A stretch of DNA of 64,000 nt from DASSJT01 sp963715025 (GCA_963715025.1 CAVQQQ010000009.1:1116001-1180000), one strand, 5' to 3'; shown: positions 43,741 to 53,341, numbered from the stretch's first letter. Notes: a model not told the origin generated them from the sequence alone. A program made the numbers and translations.

Positions 43741-44628
43741 GTGCCTCGTTTCGCGATCCTCGAAGCCCCCTCCAATCTCGGACTCTTCCCGCGCGGCGTC
43801 GAGACCCTTCCGGACGCGCTGATCGGCGCCGGGCTGACCGAACGATTGGGCGCGCGCCGCGCAGGGCGGGTGGCGCCCTTGGCCTATGACGATCGCCGGG
43901 ACCCGGAGACCAAGCTGCTCAACCCGAAGGGCCTCGCCAGTTATGCGGTCTCGCTCGCCGATGCGGTCGAACCGCTGCTGGATGCCAAGGAGTTCCCTGT
44001 CGTGCTCGGCGGCGACTGTTCGATTCTCCTCGGCTGCACCCTCGCGACGCGCAGGCGAGGCCGCGTCGGCCTGCTGTTCCTCGACGGTCACGCCGACTTC
44101 TACCAACCGGAAGCGGAACCGGCTGGCGAGGCAGCTTCCATGGATCTTGCCCTGGTGACGGGCCGCGGGCCGGGCGTCGTCACCGACCTCGAAAGCCGCC
44201 GCCCGCTGGTTCGGGATGAGGACGTCACCCTGTTGGCGCGCCGCGACGCCGAAGAGGCCGAAGAGCTCGGCAGCCAGCGCGTCGAGGACACTGCGATCGA
44301 CGTGATCGACCTGGTGGCCTTCCGCAAGGCCGGCGCCGCGGCCAGCACCCGCCGCGCGCTGGATCGGCTGACCGCGCCCGACCTCGACGGCTTCTGGATC
44401 CATCTCGACGCCGACGTGCTCGACGACTCGATCATGCCCGCGGTCGACTACCGGATCCCGGACGGTCTGCAATGGGACGAACTGGCGGCGATCCTCCGTG
44501 CGGCGCTCGCCTCGGGCAAGGCGCTCGGCATCGACATCACCATCTTCAACCCGAAGCTCGACAAGGACGGATCGATCGCGCGCCGCTTCGCCGAGACCCT
44601 TGCCGAGGGATTGCATCCGACGCGCTGA
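43741..44628 (+). CDS. Arginase/agmatinase superfamily protein
   Basis: 295 aa from GTG 43741 with AAGGAG about 8 bases upstream; the longer frame from 43546 overlaps the Vsr remnant. Ureohydrolase manganese motifs are seen as GGDCSILLG (Cys where arginases have His), LFLDGHADF and HLDADVLDDS. Substrate could be arginine, agmatine or another guanidino compound. Base usage looks somewhat different from the core genes, in line with acquired DNA. Confidence 0.8.
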   Translation: MPRFAILEAPSNLGLFPRGVETLPDALIGAGLTERLGARRAGRVAPLAYDDRRDPETKLLNPKGLASYAVSLADAVEPLLDAKEFPVVLGGDCSILLGCTLATRRRGRVGLLFLDGHADFYQPEAEPAGEAASMDLALVTGRGPGVVTDLESRRPLVRDEDVTLLARRDAEEAEELGSQRVEDTAIDVIDLVAFRKAGAAASTRRALDRLTAPDLDGFWIHLDADVLDDSIMPAVDYRIPDGLQWDELAAILRAALASGKALGIDITIFNPKLDKDGSIARRFAETLAEGLHPTR

Positions 44629-45028
44629 ATCCGCACGGTGCGATCACAGCGCGCGCGGTACATGACCTGCAGTCCGACGCGCCCCCACCTTCGGATGTGC
44701 GACGGTCGCTTGTGCCCGACACCTTTGAATCGGGGGACGCGTTCTCGAACCATCCTCTGGCCGTCGAGGGACCTGCCGCGACGACGCTCTCAACAGTCCT
44801 TGCCGTTGCCATCGTCGATGAATCCCAAAGGGCTGTGCTGTCTGTCGTCGGTCCGCTGGAAAGGACGGCATGTGCACGAGCCAGCCTCATGGTCGGATCC
44901 GAGCGGACGCGCGGCCACCGACAACCGGTACGCTCGCGGCCTGCGCCTGCCGCAGGGCTGGTGGCGGGCTACGCACACATCCCACGGTCCCGGCCGCTTG
45001 CCAAGGCGAGACAAGCCCGTCGTCTCCA
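44629..45028. other. No gene recognised
   Basis: About 400 bases after the arginase-like gene. Open frames exist on both strands, but none shows a domain, a credible start or a ribosome-binding site. The region probably contains decayed sequence. Confidence 0.4.
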
Positions 45029-45252
45029 TGGTGCCCGAAGGCATAGGCCTTGAACGCAACCTGAAGGCGCAAGAGGGGCGACAGAGAGCCGCGCGCGCAG
45101 CGGGCAGCGGGTACCGCGTCATCGAGGTGTGGGAGTCACGAGACGCTCACCAAGCCTGGGTCGAGAAGGTCATCCTTCCCAACATGCCGCCCGGTGCACC
45201 ACCACCAACAATCGAGTACATCGATCTCCTGGCTGCCGTGCCGGGGAGTTGA
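45029..45252 (+). pseudogene. Remnant of an antibiotic-biosynthesis-monooxygenase-like (ABM) gene
   Basis: The C-terminal half of an ABM-type ferredoxin-like fold can be read: GSGYRVIEVWESRDAHQAWV, then PPGAPPPTIEYIDL. The N-terminal half (first strand and helix) is missing or scrambled; the in-frame ATG at 45029 has no ribosome-binding site. Confidence 0.45.
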
Positions 45253-45641
45253 CACCTGGCGGGTGTCACCCCTCGACTCGACGGTCGCTCGACCGCCAAA
45301 TGCGACTCCTCGGCCCATACGACATCGGTGTGCCACGAGGACCTGATCGACTTGGACCATCCTCGCGAGCCGAACGCCCCCCGACGACACCGGCGCGAGG
45401 GATCGTCCGTCGGAGACTACCGAGATGCCGAGATCATGTCCTTGGCGGGCACGCCCGAGCTCATCGACCAGAGCCTCCCAGAGCCCATGACGTCGCTCGC
45501 GAACACGACCTCCGTCGTAAGGGCGGTGTCAAGGTTCGGTACCCGCGCGACGGGATGTGACCGGGACCTGCGTGACACCGACGGTGAGCGGGGATGAGTG
45601 ACCGGCCATGACAGGTCCGCGCCGCCGCGGCCAGCGCCGGA
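45253..45641. other. No gene recognised
   Basis: About 390 bases between the ABM remnant and the IS481 remnant. A 90-residue open frame (45328-45597) shows no family pattern. Nothing else is seen. Confidence 0.4.
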
Positions 45642-46500
45642 TCAAGGGGTCGGGGTCAAGGCTCGACGACGTCGACCGCGCAGCGGCTCGGCCTTGACGC
45701 CGACACCGTCCGGCGCATCCTGGCGCGGTTGGCGGGGCCGACCGTTGGCGGTCGCGAACGCGCCGTGCTCCTTGGCCCGGTCGTGGCGGATCGGGTGGAC
45801 CCGCACGGCGGTGCCGTTGAAGGCGAGCTGGACCGAGTCGGCGACCACCGACACCTGCAGGGTCTTGCCGCGCCAGGACCGCCCGGCCCGGTACATGGTT
45901 CCGGCGAAGCTGAGCAGCCCGTCCTTGTCGACCATCCGGTTCACCACCGGCCCCTGCGTGGGTGGGCGCGCGGTGCGCCGTCCCTGCCGTGGCGGCTCGG
46001 CCACCTGCTGCCCCGGGCGCAGCCGGTGCGGGTAGGACGCGCCCAACACGTCCCGGTGGAAGATCTGGACCAGGTGGTCCGCGACCACGGCCTCGACCGG
46101 CTCCCCGGCAAACACGATCGGCACCCGGTAGGAGAACCCGGCCAACCGGATCACCCCCCGCTGGCTGACCCACCGCTGCACCCCCGCCACCCGCACCCCG
46201 ACGCCGTGCTCCCCGACCACGGTGGCCGGCGTCGGCGTCGGCGGGGCGCGAGGCGCGGTACCGGCGCCGGGACTGGTGTGGGGACCACGACCTGGGTCGG
46301 CTGTGGTGCGGCAAGCCCGAACCGGTCTACCGGTGGGCGCATACCCAACGCCTGGTGCGGACGGACCGCGTTGTACTGCTCCACCCACGCATCCAGCGCG
46401 GCCTGCAACGCCTCCACGCCGGCATGGGCCCCGTCGGCCTCATTCAGGAACTCCGCGCGCATCGTCTTGTGCAGCCGCTCCACCTTGCCCGCGGCGTCTC
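45642..46500 (-). mobile_element. IS481-type transposase remnant, frameshifted and 5'-truncated
   Basis: On the minus strand from about 46500 one frame reads ERLHKTMRAEFLNEADGAHA, then WVEQYNAVRPHQALGMRPP, the end of the rve integrase core. Near 46200-46240 the coding signal moves to the frame that continues to 45642 and contains two beta-barrel-like repeats (GVIRLAGFSYRVP and GLLSFAGTMYRAG) and HDRAKEHGAFA. The N-terminal HTH and most of the DDE core are missing. I found no terminal inverted repeats. Confidence 0.7.
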
Positions 46501-46649
46501 AGCCATCGTCGCCCTCCCGGCTCGCGAGCCGGTGCGGGGAAGTCGGCCAGCAGCCGCCACAGCTCCTCCCAGGCCCGCATCCGCTCGCGCAGCCTGCGGA
46601 TGCGGAGGAACTCGTCGGCGCGTGCAGCCTGCCCATGGCCCGGTGCTGG

Positions 46650-47663
46650 CTATCGGCTCGGGAGCGATCGCGGCAGCCCGAACCACGGCAGCACGCTGTT
46701 GTCGAAGCGGGTCATGGCGCAGATCCGGTTGCCGGCAAGGGTGAGCACGTAGAAGCCGGTCGCGTGGCGGATGCCGGCCGGGACGCGCAGGTAGGCCCCG
46801 AACGCGGGCTGGCCGTTGGCTCGGGTCGGGACGAGGTCGAACCTGCGGCCCGCGCCGAACTGGCGGGCCCAGTACCGGGCCACGAGGTCACGGCCCTCGT
46901 ATCCGAATGGCTCCGGCGGCATCGCGATGAAGACGTCGTCGGTCAGCAGGGCCACTAGCGCGTCGAGGTCGGCCGACTCCCACGCGCGGGCGAACCTGGC
47001 CACGATCACGTCCTCGGCGGGTGAGCCTGCGGCGGGCGGCGGCTGGCGGCCGGCCGCCGGCTGCTGCCGGCGCTGCAGGCTGGCGCGGGCTCGCTTGAGG
47101 GCGCTGTTGACCGATTCGACGGTCACCTCCAGCATCTCGGCCACCTCGCTGGCGTGGAATCCGAGGACGTCGCGCAAGATCAGGACGGCGACCTGGCGTG
47201 GCGGCAGCAGCTGCAGGGCGGTCACGAAGGCCAGCGAGATGGCTTCGGTCTGCTCGTAGCGGGCCTCCGGCCCGAGCGGCCGGTCGACGGCGCCCTCGAG
47301 GAGGGCGTCAGGAAACGGCTGCAGCCAGACGGGCTCGTCGCGCGGCGTCGGCACGGGCGGTTCGAACTGCGACATGTCCCACTCCCTGGCCGGGCGCCGG
47401 CTCGCTGCGCGGCGCGCGTTGAGGCACCGGTTGGTGGCGATCTTGTAGAGCCAGGTGCGCAGCGAGGCGCGTTCCTCAGTGAACCCGCCGATGCCCTGCC
47501 AGGCGGCCAGCATCGTCTCCTGGACGGCGTCCTCGGCGTCGGCGAACGATCCGAGCATCCGGTAGCAGTGCACCTGCAGCTCCCGCCGGTGGGACTCGGC
47601 CAGCTCCCGGAACGCCTCGCCATCCCCGGCCCGCGCCCGTGAGAGCAGATCGCCTGTCACCAT
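46650..47663 (-). CDS. ECF sigma factor with C-terminal SnoaL-like domain (SigG/SigJ type)
   Basis: 337 aa from ATG 47663, AAGGAG upstream; the frame is open further to 48029. Sigma region 2 (ESHRRELQVHCYRMLGSFAD, AEDAVQETMLAAW) and region 4 (LPPRQVAVLILRDVLGFHAS) are followed by an NTF2/SnoaL-like domain (about 215-325: VIVARFARAWESADLDALVA). In this class the fused domain, not a separate anti-sigma factor, controls activity. Divergent from the MFS gene, a possible target. Confidence 0.88.
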   Translation of the reverse strand: MVTGDLLSRARAGDGEAFRELAESHRRELQVHCYRMLGSFADAEDAVQETMLAAWQGIGGFTEERASLRTWLYKIATNRCLNARRAASRRPAREWDMSQFEPPVPTPRDEPVWLQPFPDALLEGAVDRPLGPEARYEQTEAISLAFVTALQLLPPRQVAVLILRDVLGFHASEVAEMLEVTVESVNSALKRARASLQRRQQPAAGRQPPPAAGSPAEDVIVARFARAWESADLDALVALLTDDVFIAMPPEPFGYEGRDLVARYWARQFGAGRRFDLVPTRANGQPAFGAYLRVPAGIRHATGFYVLTLAGNRICAMTRFDNSVLPWFGLPRSLPSR

Positions 47664-47913
47664 CCTGCGCTCCTTCCTTCCGCACCACGTCGTACCTCCG
47701 CCCGGTATATACACCGCCCACGGCGCGAACTGGGCGGCTCGCGGGCGCCCAGTTTCCCGGCGCCGCGGTGTATGCACTACCGACCCCGGACGATCCGCCC
47801 ACCGGATCGTGCCGCAGCAGCTGGAAACGACCCTGGAGGTTGACGATGGAATCGTCCGCATCGGCCGGGCGCGTGGCGTCCGCCGTTCTCGATCGCCGCC
47901 GCCGCGGGCGCCG

Positions 47914-49296
47914 ATGAACGCGCGAGCCTCAGGCATGCACGGGAAAGCAGCCGACCGCAGGAAGCAGGTGAGCAGGACGCTCGCTCGTGTGTTCGCCGGC
48001 TGGCGGACGGGCCTGTCGGGGCCTGTCATCGTTCTTCAGGCCGGGACCGCGGTCAATTACTTCGGTACCGGACTGATCCTTCCCTTCGAGATCATCTACC
48101 TGCACCAGGCCCGCGGCTTCCCAACGGCGACTGCGGGGCTGGTGCTGGCGGCGGTCATGGGCACGGCGGCGGTCGTAACGCCCCTTTCGGGTGCGCTGCT
48201 CGATCGTTTCCGCGCGAAGCCGCTCCTGATCACAGGCAATCTCGCGAGCGCACTTGGCTACGCGGGCTTCGCATTCGTCGACCGTCCCTGGCAAGCCTTC
48301 GTCTGCGCGGCCGTCGGCGGCGCCGGGTTCGGAGTCGCGAACACCGCGAACCAGGTTCTGAGCCTGACCCTGGTCTCGGCGGAGCAGCGCGCCTCCTCGA
48401 TCGCGCTCCGCCGAGTCGCAGGCAACTTCGGTCTCGGCCTCGGCGCGACGGTCGCGGGCTTCATCATCGCTTCCGCCGATCACCTCCGCGCGTTCCAGGC
48501 GCTCTACCTCTTCGACGGCCTCACCTTCGCCGTCTTCGCGCTGGTTGTGCTCGTGGGGATCCCGAATCCTCGCCGTGCGAATGCTGCGTCGGCGAGCGAC
48601 CGGGGAACAGGCTTCCCAGCAGTTGCCCACGATCGGCTCTTCCTCATCCTGATCGCCGCCAACATCGTGTTCGTGATGACCGGCGGCGCGCTCTTTTCCA
48701 ACATCCTCGCGCCGTTTGCGAAGGCGCACACGCCTGTCGGGCCGGGCGAGATCGGCATCGTCCTCTTCATCAACACCTTCTTCATCGTCGTCGCGCAGAT
48801 TCCAGCCACACGGGTCGTCAAGCGGATGCGCCGCACGCACGCTCTTGCCGCGACAAGCGCGCTATTTGCAATCGGCCTGCTCGCGGTCCTGCTCGCAACG
48901 CTAACGAGCTCGACGCTCACCGCTACCGCCGTCTTGGCCGGGGTCGCGATCGTGATCGCGATCGGTGAATGCGCGCAGTTCATCGTGCTCGGCCCGATCG
49001 TCGCCGATCTCGCACCGCCGCATCTGCTCGGCCGCTACATGTCGCTCTATGGCCTCGCCTTCATGGCAGGCGTGGCCCTCGGCGCCGCGGCCGGCGGCGC
49101 GCTGCTCGCAACCTCACCCGACGCCGTCTGGTGGGGCGGCGCCTTGACGGCAGCACTGACCGGAGCCGGCTTGCTGCGACTCGGCAACCGGATACCCGAC
49201 CCGCTCTTGCAGGCGCAATACCCTCCGCCGCAAGCCCTCAGCATGGCCGACATGGACTCCGCCTGCCACAGCCAGATGAATAGTACGGAGATGTAA
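47914..49296 (+). CDS. MFS transporter
   Basis: 460 aa from ATG 47914 (MNARASGMHG); GTG 47968 is another option. Twelve hydrophobic helices with the MFS loop motif SGALLDRFRAKPLLI between helices 2 and 3 and a long central loop at about residue 225-240. Probably a drug or metabolite exporter; substrate unknown. It is the last gene of the island-like stretch, 102 bases before tRNA-Ala. Confidence 0.85.
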   Translation: MNARASGMHGKAADRRKQVSRTLARVFAGWRTGLSGPVIVLQAGTAVNYFGTGLILPFEIIYLHQARGFPTATAGLVLAAVMGTAAVVTPLSGALLDRFRAKPLLITGNLASALGYAGFAFVDRPWQAFVCAAVGGAGFGVANTANQVLSLTLVSAEQRASSIALRRVAGNFGLGLGATVAGFIIASADHLRAFQALYLFDGLTFAVFALVVLVGIPNPRRANAASASDRGTGFPAVAHDRLFLILIAANIVFVMTGGALFSNILAPFAKAHTPVGPGEIGIVLFINTFFIVVAQIPATRVVKRMRRTHALAATSALFAIGLLAVLLATLTSSTLTATAVLAGVAIVIAIGECAQFIVLGPIVADLAPPHLLGRYMSLYGLAFMAGVALGAAAGGALLATSPDAVWWGGALTAALTGAGLLRLGNRIPDPLLQAQYPPPQALSMADMDSACHSQMNSTEM

Positions 49297-49355
49297 TGAC
49301 ACTGGCCTACGTGGCAGAGGACGGGTTGCTGCACTTTGCTGTTGCACAAGACTGG

Positions 49356-49390
49356 CAAAGCCCCTTCCCAGAACTGGAAAAGGGGCTTTG
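49356..49390. terminator. Hairpin terminator beside tRNA-Ala
   Basis: 11-bp perfect stem (49356-49366 with 49380-49390) between the MFS gene and the 3' end of tRNA-Ala. It can end transcripts from both sides. Confidence 0.75.
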
Positions 49391-49398
49391 ACCTGCGG

Positions 49399-49471
49399 TG
49401 GAGCCAAGGGGACTCGAACCCCTAACCCCCTGCTTGCAAAGCAGGTGCGCTACCAATTGCGCCATGGCCCC
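49399..49471 (-). tRNA. tRNA-Ala (anticodon TGC)
   Basis: The complementary strand folds into a 73-nt cloverleaf: acceptor GGGGCCA with TGGCTCC plus A, anticodon loop CTTTGCAAG with TGC, and T-loop GTTCGAGT. CCA is not encoded. Its 3' end faces the island-like region. Confidence 0.95.
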
Positions 49472-49501
49472 AGGGGACTCCCCCCGGCGAGCAGGTGGGA
49501 G

Positions 49502-49624
49502 TCACACAGCCTTGCTGTCAGTGGCTTCGGACCAGAGGTCCTTCTCCGCCTGCTGCTCCTTGATCTTCTTCTGTATGTAGCCAGCGGTGGCAACGGTCAG
49601 GATCACGAGCAAGAGCTTCTTCAT
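49502..49624 (-). CDS. DLW-39 family small protein
   Basis: 40 aa from ATG 49624, with GAGGGAG upstream. A short hydrophobic N-terminus (KKLLLVILTVATAGYI) is followed by a charged helix ending in EKDLWSEATDS, which holds the DLW motif that names the family. These tiny proteins lie beside tRNA-Ala near gyrA throughout actinobacteria. Function unknown; probably membrane-attached. Confidence 0.88.
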   Translation of the reverse strand: MKKLLLVILTVATAGYIQKKIKEQQAEKDLWSEATDSKAV

Positions 49625-49812
49625 CGAACACTCCCTCAGGTTGGTCGATGGTGTGTCGGAACACCGTCAGGGAAGGCTACGGCATGCTCTGGCCCGGCCG
49701 GAAATCGCTGGGGCCATCTGGCGCAGCAGCGCGGCCCGAAATGCGCCGCCCCCGGCCAGTGGACGCCCTCGCACGCCGGGAGGATGCTGGCTGCGGGAGC
49801 AAGGAGTCCATG

Positions 49813-50736
49813 ATGACGAGATTCACCACCAGAGCAGCCGCAGCCTCGGCTCTCGCCGTGTTGACCACTTTGACCGTTGCCGCGCCTGCGGCCCAGGCTG
49901 ATCACAGCGAGTTCACCATTACCCTGCCGGGTGCCACCTCGGCCGAGGGCATCGCGAGTGGCGGCGGGTCGACGTTCTACGCAGGCGACCTGTTTGCCGG
50001 CGACATCTACCGTGGCGACATCCAGCGGGGGACCGCTGAGAAGTTCATCGACAACCCGCCGGGCCGCAACGCGCTGGGGCTGCGGGTCGACCTCCCGGAC
50101 GGGCTGCTCTTCGTGGCCGGCGGGTTCGATGGGCGGGGCTATGTCTACGACCTGAACACTGGCGCCACTCTCGCGAGCTACCAGTTCTCGACGGCGCCCT
50201 CGGTGATCAACGACGTCGCCCTGACCCCCACCGGCGCCTGGTTCACCAACTCGCTCCAGCCCGTGCTCTACTTCGTACCGATCCGTGACGGCCAGCCCGG
50301 GCCGTTCATCACGCTGCAGCTCAACGGACCCGCCGCTGAGGTGACCGCCGGATTCAACAACAACGGGATCCAGGCGACTGCCGACGGGTCCACCCTGCTC
50401 GTCGCGCACACCAACCAAGGTGCCATCAACGCCGTCGACCCGGCGTCCGGTGCCAGCCGGACGGTCGAGGGCGTCAGTGTGCCGAACGTGGACGGCATAC
50501 TCCTTGAGGGTCGCAGCCTGTTTGCGGTGCAGAACTTCTCCAACCAGATCACCGAGGTGCAGCTCAGCGGCGACCTCGGCTCAGGGTCCGTCACCAAGGA
50601 GGTCACCAGCAGCAGCTTCGAGGTGCCCACCACGGTCGCCCGCTTCGGCGACCGCCTCGCGACGGTCAACGCCAAGTTCGACACCGGGTTCCCACCGACG
50701 GCGAGCAGCTACGAAGTCGTGGTGGTCGACCGCTGA
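49813..50736 (+). CDS. Secreted beta-propeller protein (SMP-30/NHL-like)
   Basis: 307 aa. ATG 49813 fits the AAGGAG at 49801-49806 better than ATG 49810. A signal peptide (TTRAAAASALAVLTTLTVAA, cleavage near AQA) precedes repeated propeller blades such as GLLFVAGGFDGRGYVYDLNT and STLLVAHTNQGAINAVDPAS. Proteins of this shape bind metabolites or act as lactonases, but no catalytic metal ligands are obvious. Single gene. Confidence 0.72.
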   Translation: MTRFTTRAAAASALAVLTTLTVAAPAAQADHSEFTITLPGATSAEGIASGGGSTFYAGDLFAGDIYRGDIQRGTAEKFIDNPPGRNALGLRVDLPDGLLFVAGGFDGRGYVYDLNTGATLASYQFSTAPSVINDVALTPTGAWFTNSLQPVLYFVPIRDGQPGPFITLQLNGPAAEVTAGFNNNGIQATADGSTLLVAHTNQGAINAVDPASGASRTVEGVSVPNVDGILLEGRSLFAVQNFSNQITEVQLSGDLGSGSVTKEVTSSSFEVPTTVARFGDRLATVNAKFDTGFPPTASSYEVVVVDR

Positions 50737-51164
50737 GCTCTAGTCCCTGAGGCCGACTGGGCGAACGCGACCGGGAACGGCTGGTCCGTCGCGAACTCCC
50801 CGTCACGGCAGCCACTGGCGGACATGGTGAGGAAACGCCCGCAGCGGTCGACTTTTCCGGCGCCCAAGCAGATCAACTGGAGAGAAAGCCTCACCACGGT
50901 CGACTTATCCGAAGCCGATCGGTCATCCGTGCCGCAAAACGCCGCCGGGACCCGACTTGCCCACAATGCGCCGCACACACCCGTTGGCGGCCTCGCCCCA
51001 GCGGGACCATCGGCCCTTCTCACGGACATCCCTGGCTCAGATGGTGCAAGGAGAACCCAGCGGCTCACGCGCATCAGCGCCCACGCCCTCATTCGGCTGC
51101 GTGAAGGCCGAAAGACCTGCCCGCAGGTGAAGAGCACGATGTCCGCTTCGGCCAAGAGGTGGTT
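50737..51164. other. No gene recognised; upstream region of the ABC operon
   Basis: About 430 bases. A 116-codon open frame (50824-51174) and others on the minus strand show no domain or ribosome-binding site. The promoter of the ABC exporter should lie here, but I cannot pinpoint it. Confidence 0.4.
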
Positions 51165-52163
51165 ATGCGACTAGAAGTCCACGACGTGGCTCATTCCTTC
51201 GGCGACCAGGTTGCTCTGGACGGTGTCAGCATCAACGTTGTCCCCGGCGTGCTGACTGGTCTCTTGGGTCCCAACGGAGCAGGCAAGACGACGTTGATGC
51301 GGATCATGCTGGGGGTGCTCACCCCCGCCCGCGGGTCGGTCATCGCCCAGAACCACCCGGTCACGGCCGACGACCGCCGCCATTGGGGGTACATGCCGCA
51401 GGAGCGCGGTCTCTACCCGGCCATGCGCGCCGGTGACCAAGTCGTCTACTTCGCTCGTCTGCACGGGCTGTCCCGCCGGGATGCGGAGCGAGCGGCCCGG
51501 CGCCTGCTGGACGAGCTGGACTTGGGTGACCGCTGGGCCGAGCGGACCGACCGGCTCTCGGGTGGCCTACAGCAGCGCCTGCAGCTCGCCACCGCCCTGG
51601 TCCACGACCCGCAGGTGGTGATTCTGGACGAACCGTTCGCCGGTCTGGACCCAGTGGCGGTCGCCAGCCTGTCCGACAGTCTTCGCGAGCGGGCCCGCAG
51701 TGGCCGGACCGTCCTCTTCTCCAGTCACCAGCTCGACCTCGTCCAAAACCTGTGTGAGGACATCACCATGATCGACCACGGTCGAACCGTCCTGGAGGGG
51801 GACGTCGCCGAGCTGCGTGCCGCCTCCGGCGGGCGCCAGCTGCGGGTGCACGTGCAGTCCCCGAGCCGGGACTGGCTCCTGGGCTTTCCGGACGTCGTCG
51901 TCGTCAGTGACGAGGCCGACGAGCTGCGCCTGGCCATCACGCCCGGGACCGATCCGCTCGACGTGCTCGACGCAGCCCGGCGGGCTGGCCGGGTCGTGGA
52001 CTTCGGCTTGGACCTGCCCACGCTGTCCCAGCTGTTCCTCGAGGCGGCCGGCGCCAGCCAACGCCCGGCGGACCTAGCAGGGCCCGCAGGCCGAGCAAGT
52101 GACCTAGAGCCAGCAGGTCCCACAGGCCCAGCAGGCCAGGCAACGACAGAGGTGCGGTCATGA
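51165..52163 (+). CDS. ABC exporter ATP-binding protein (NatA-like)
   Basis: 332 aa from ATG 51165. Walker A LLGPNGAGKTTL (about 35-46), signature LSGGLQQRL (about 134), Walker B VVILDEPFAGLD and H-loop SSHQ. The C-terminal DUF4162-like domain is followed by a Gly/Pro/Ala tail with repeated GPAG/GPTG units. It powers the adjacent permease; NatA-type pairs export Na+ or drugs. The start of the permease overlaps the stop (ATGA). Confidence 0.9.
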   Translation: MRLEVHDVAHSFGDQVALDGVSINVVPGVLTGLLGPNGAGKTTLMRIMLGVLTPARGSVIAQNHPVTADDRRHWGYMPQERGLYPAMRAGDQVVYFARLHGLSRRDAERAARRLLDELDLGDRWAERTDRLSGGLQQRLQLATALVHDPQVVILDEPFAGLDPVAVASLSDSLRERARSGRTVLFSSHQLDLVQNLCEDITMIDHGRTVLEGDVAELRAASGGRQLRVHVQSPSRDWLLGFPDVVVVSDEADELRLAITPGTDPLDVLDAARRAGRVVDFGLDLPTLSQLFLEAAGASQRPADLAGPAGRASDLEPAGPTGPAGQATTEVRS

Positions 52164-53341
52164 CGAACTGGTGGACGGGAACCCGCCTGGTCTTCGAGCG
52201 GGGGCTGCTCGAGCAGCTCAGGTCCAAGACGTTCAAGGTTGTCACGGCGCTGCTGATCCTCACGTCAGCCGCCTCGATCTTCCTGCCGACGCTCTTCAGC
52301 CATCGGGCCCAGACATACACCGTCGCGACCGTCGGCCCCGCCCCCGGGCATCTGGTGGCTGCCCTGAACGCCGCGGGCACCGCTGGCGACTTCACGGTCC
52401 GGTATCTGACCCGCAACAGCCAGGAGGAACTCCGGACTGCGGTGCAGCATGATGACGCCACGGTCGGACTCGGTGACGGCGTCCTCTTCGTCGCGGCCAA
52501 GGGCGCCGGGAACTTCCCAGTTGTGGTGGCCCAGGCCGCGGTCGGGCTGGAGCAGACCGAGAAGCTGGCACAGGCCGGGCTCAGCCCGGCGGACATCGCC
52601 GCTCTCCAGTCCATCCAGCCACCCCGACAGGTCATCGTCGGTCGTGTACAGGACCAGGGACGGGCGGCGGTCGGGTTTGCGGTCGGCCTCATCCTCTATG
52701 GCGCAATCCTCTTCGGGGGCCGCGCGATCGCCGGCGCTGTGGCACTGGAGAAGACCAGCCGGATCTCCGAGGTGACGCTCGCCGTGCTGCGCCCGAGCCA
52801 AGTCATGGTGGGCACGGTGCTGGCCCTCGGCTCGATCACCCTCGCGGACGTCCTGATCCTTGCCGTCCCGCTCGGCGTCTCCATCCAGACCACCGATGCC
52901 CTGGGCGTACCCCAGGTTGCGACCGGCGACCTGGCCCTCGGGGTCACCTGGTTCCTGCTCGGGTTCGCCCTCTACGCCTTCCTGTTCGCAGCTGCCGGTG
53001 CTCTGGTCGACAAGGTCACCGAAGTGGACAACGCAGTGCTGCCCATCACCATGGCCCTGTTGGCTGGCTACTTCGTGTCGATCTTCCTGGTCACGGAGGA
53101 CCCCCAGAGCTTCTGGGGCGCTGTCGCGTCGATCTTCCCGATCACAGCCCCCATCGTCATGCCGATCCGGTGGGCATCCGGTGAAGTGCCCGCCTACCAG
53201 CTGGTCCTGGCGATGGCGGTCACGGCCGCCGCCGCAGTGGCACTCGCGTGGCTGGCCTCGACGATCTATCGCCGCGCCCTCCTGATGACCGGGCACCGCC
53301 TGCACTTCCGCGAGGTGCTCGGCGCCCGTGCCGCTGGCTGA
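52160..53341 (+). CDS. ABC exporter permease (NatB-like)
   Basis: 393 aa. N-terminal helix (about 22-42), a large extracytoplasmic domain (about 45-170) and five or six helices in the C-terminal half (AGAVALEKTSRISEVTLAVL is the conserved coupling-helix segment). It pairs with the ATPase upstream. The last 109 bases of the gene belong to a 139-bp segment duplicated at 54787-54925. Confidence 0.88.
   Translation: MTNWWTGTRLVFERGLLEQLRSKTFKVVTALLILTSAASIFLPTLFSHRAQTYTVATVGPAPGHLVAALNAAGTAGDFTVRYLTRNSQEELRTAVQHDDATVGLGDGVLFVAAKGAGNFPVVVAQAAVGLEQTEKLAQAGLSPADIAALQSIQPPRQVIVGRVQDQGRAAVGFAVGLILYGAILFGGRAIAGAVALEKTSRISEVTLAVLRPSQVMVGTVLALGSITLADVLILAVPLGVSIQTTDALGVPQVATGDLALGVTWFLLGFALYAFLFAAAGALVDKVTEVDNAVLPITMALLAGYFVSIFLVTEDPQSFWGAVASIFPITAPIVMPIRWASGEVPAYQLVLAMAVTAAAAVALAWLASTIYRRALLMTGHRLHFREVLGARAAG

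Noticed and set aside
36907..49471. Search for integrase and a duplicated tRNA-Ala end (att site)
   Set aside because: No integrase gene and no second copy of the tRNA 3' end was found by eye, so no attachment site is claimed.
50824..51174. 116-codon frame before the ABC ATPase gene
   Set aside because: No ribosome-binding site or domain, and it runs into the start of the ATPase gene.
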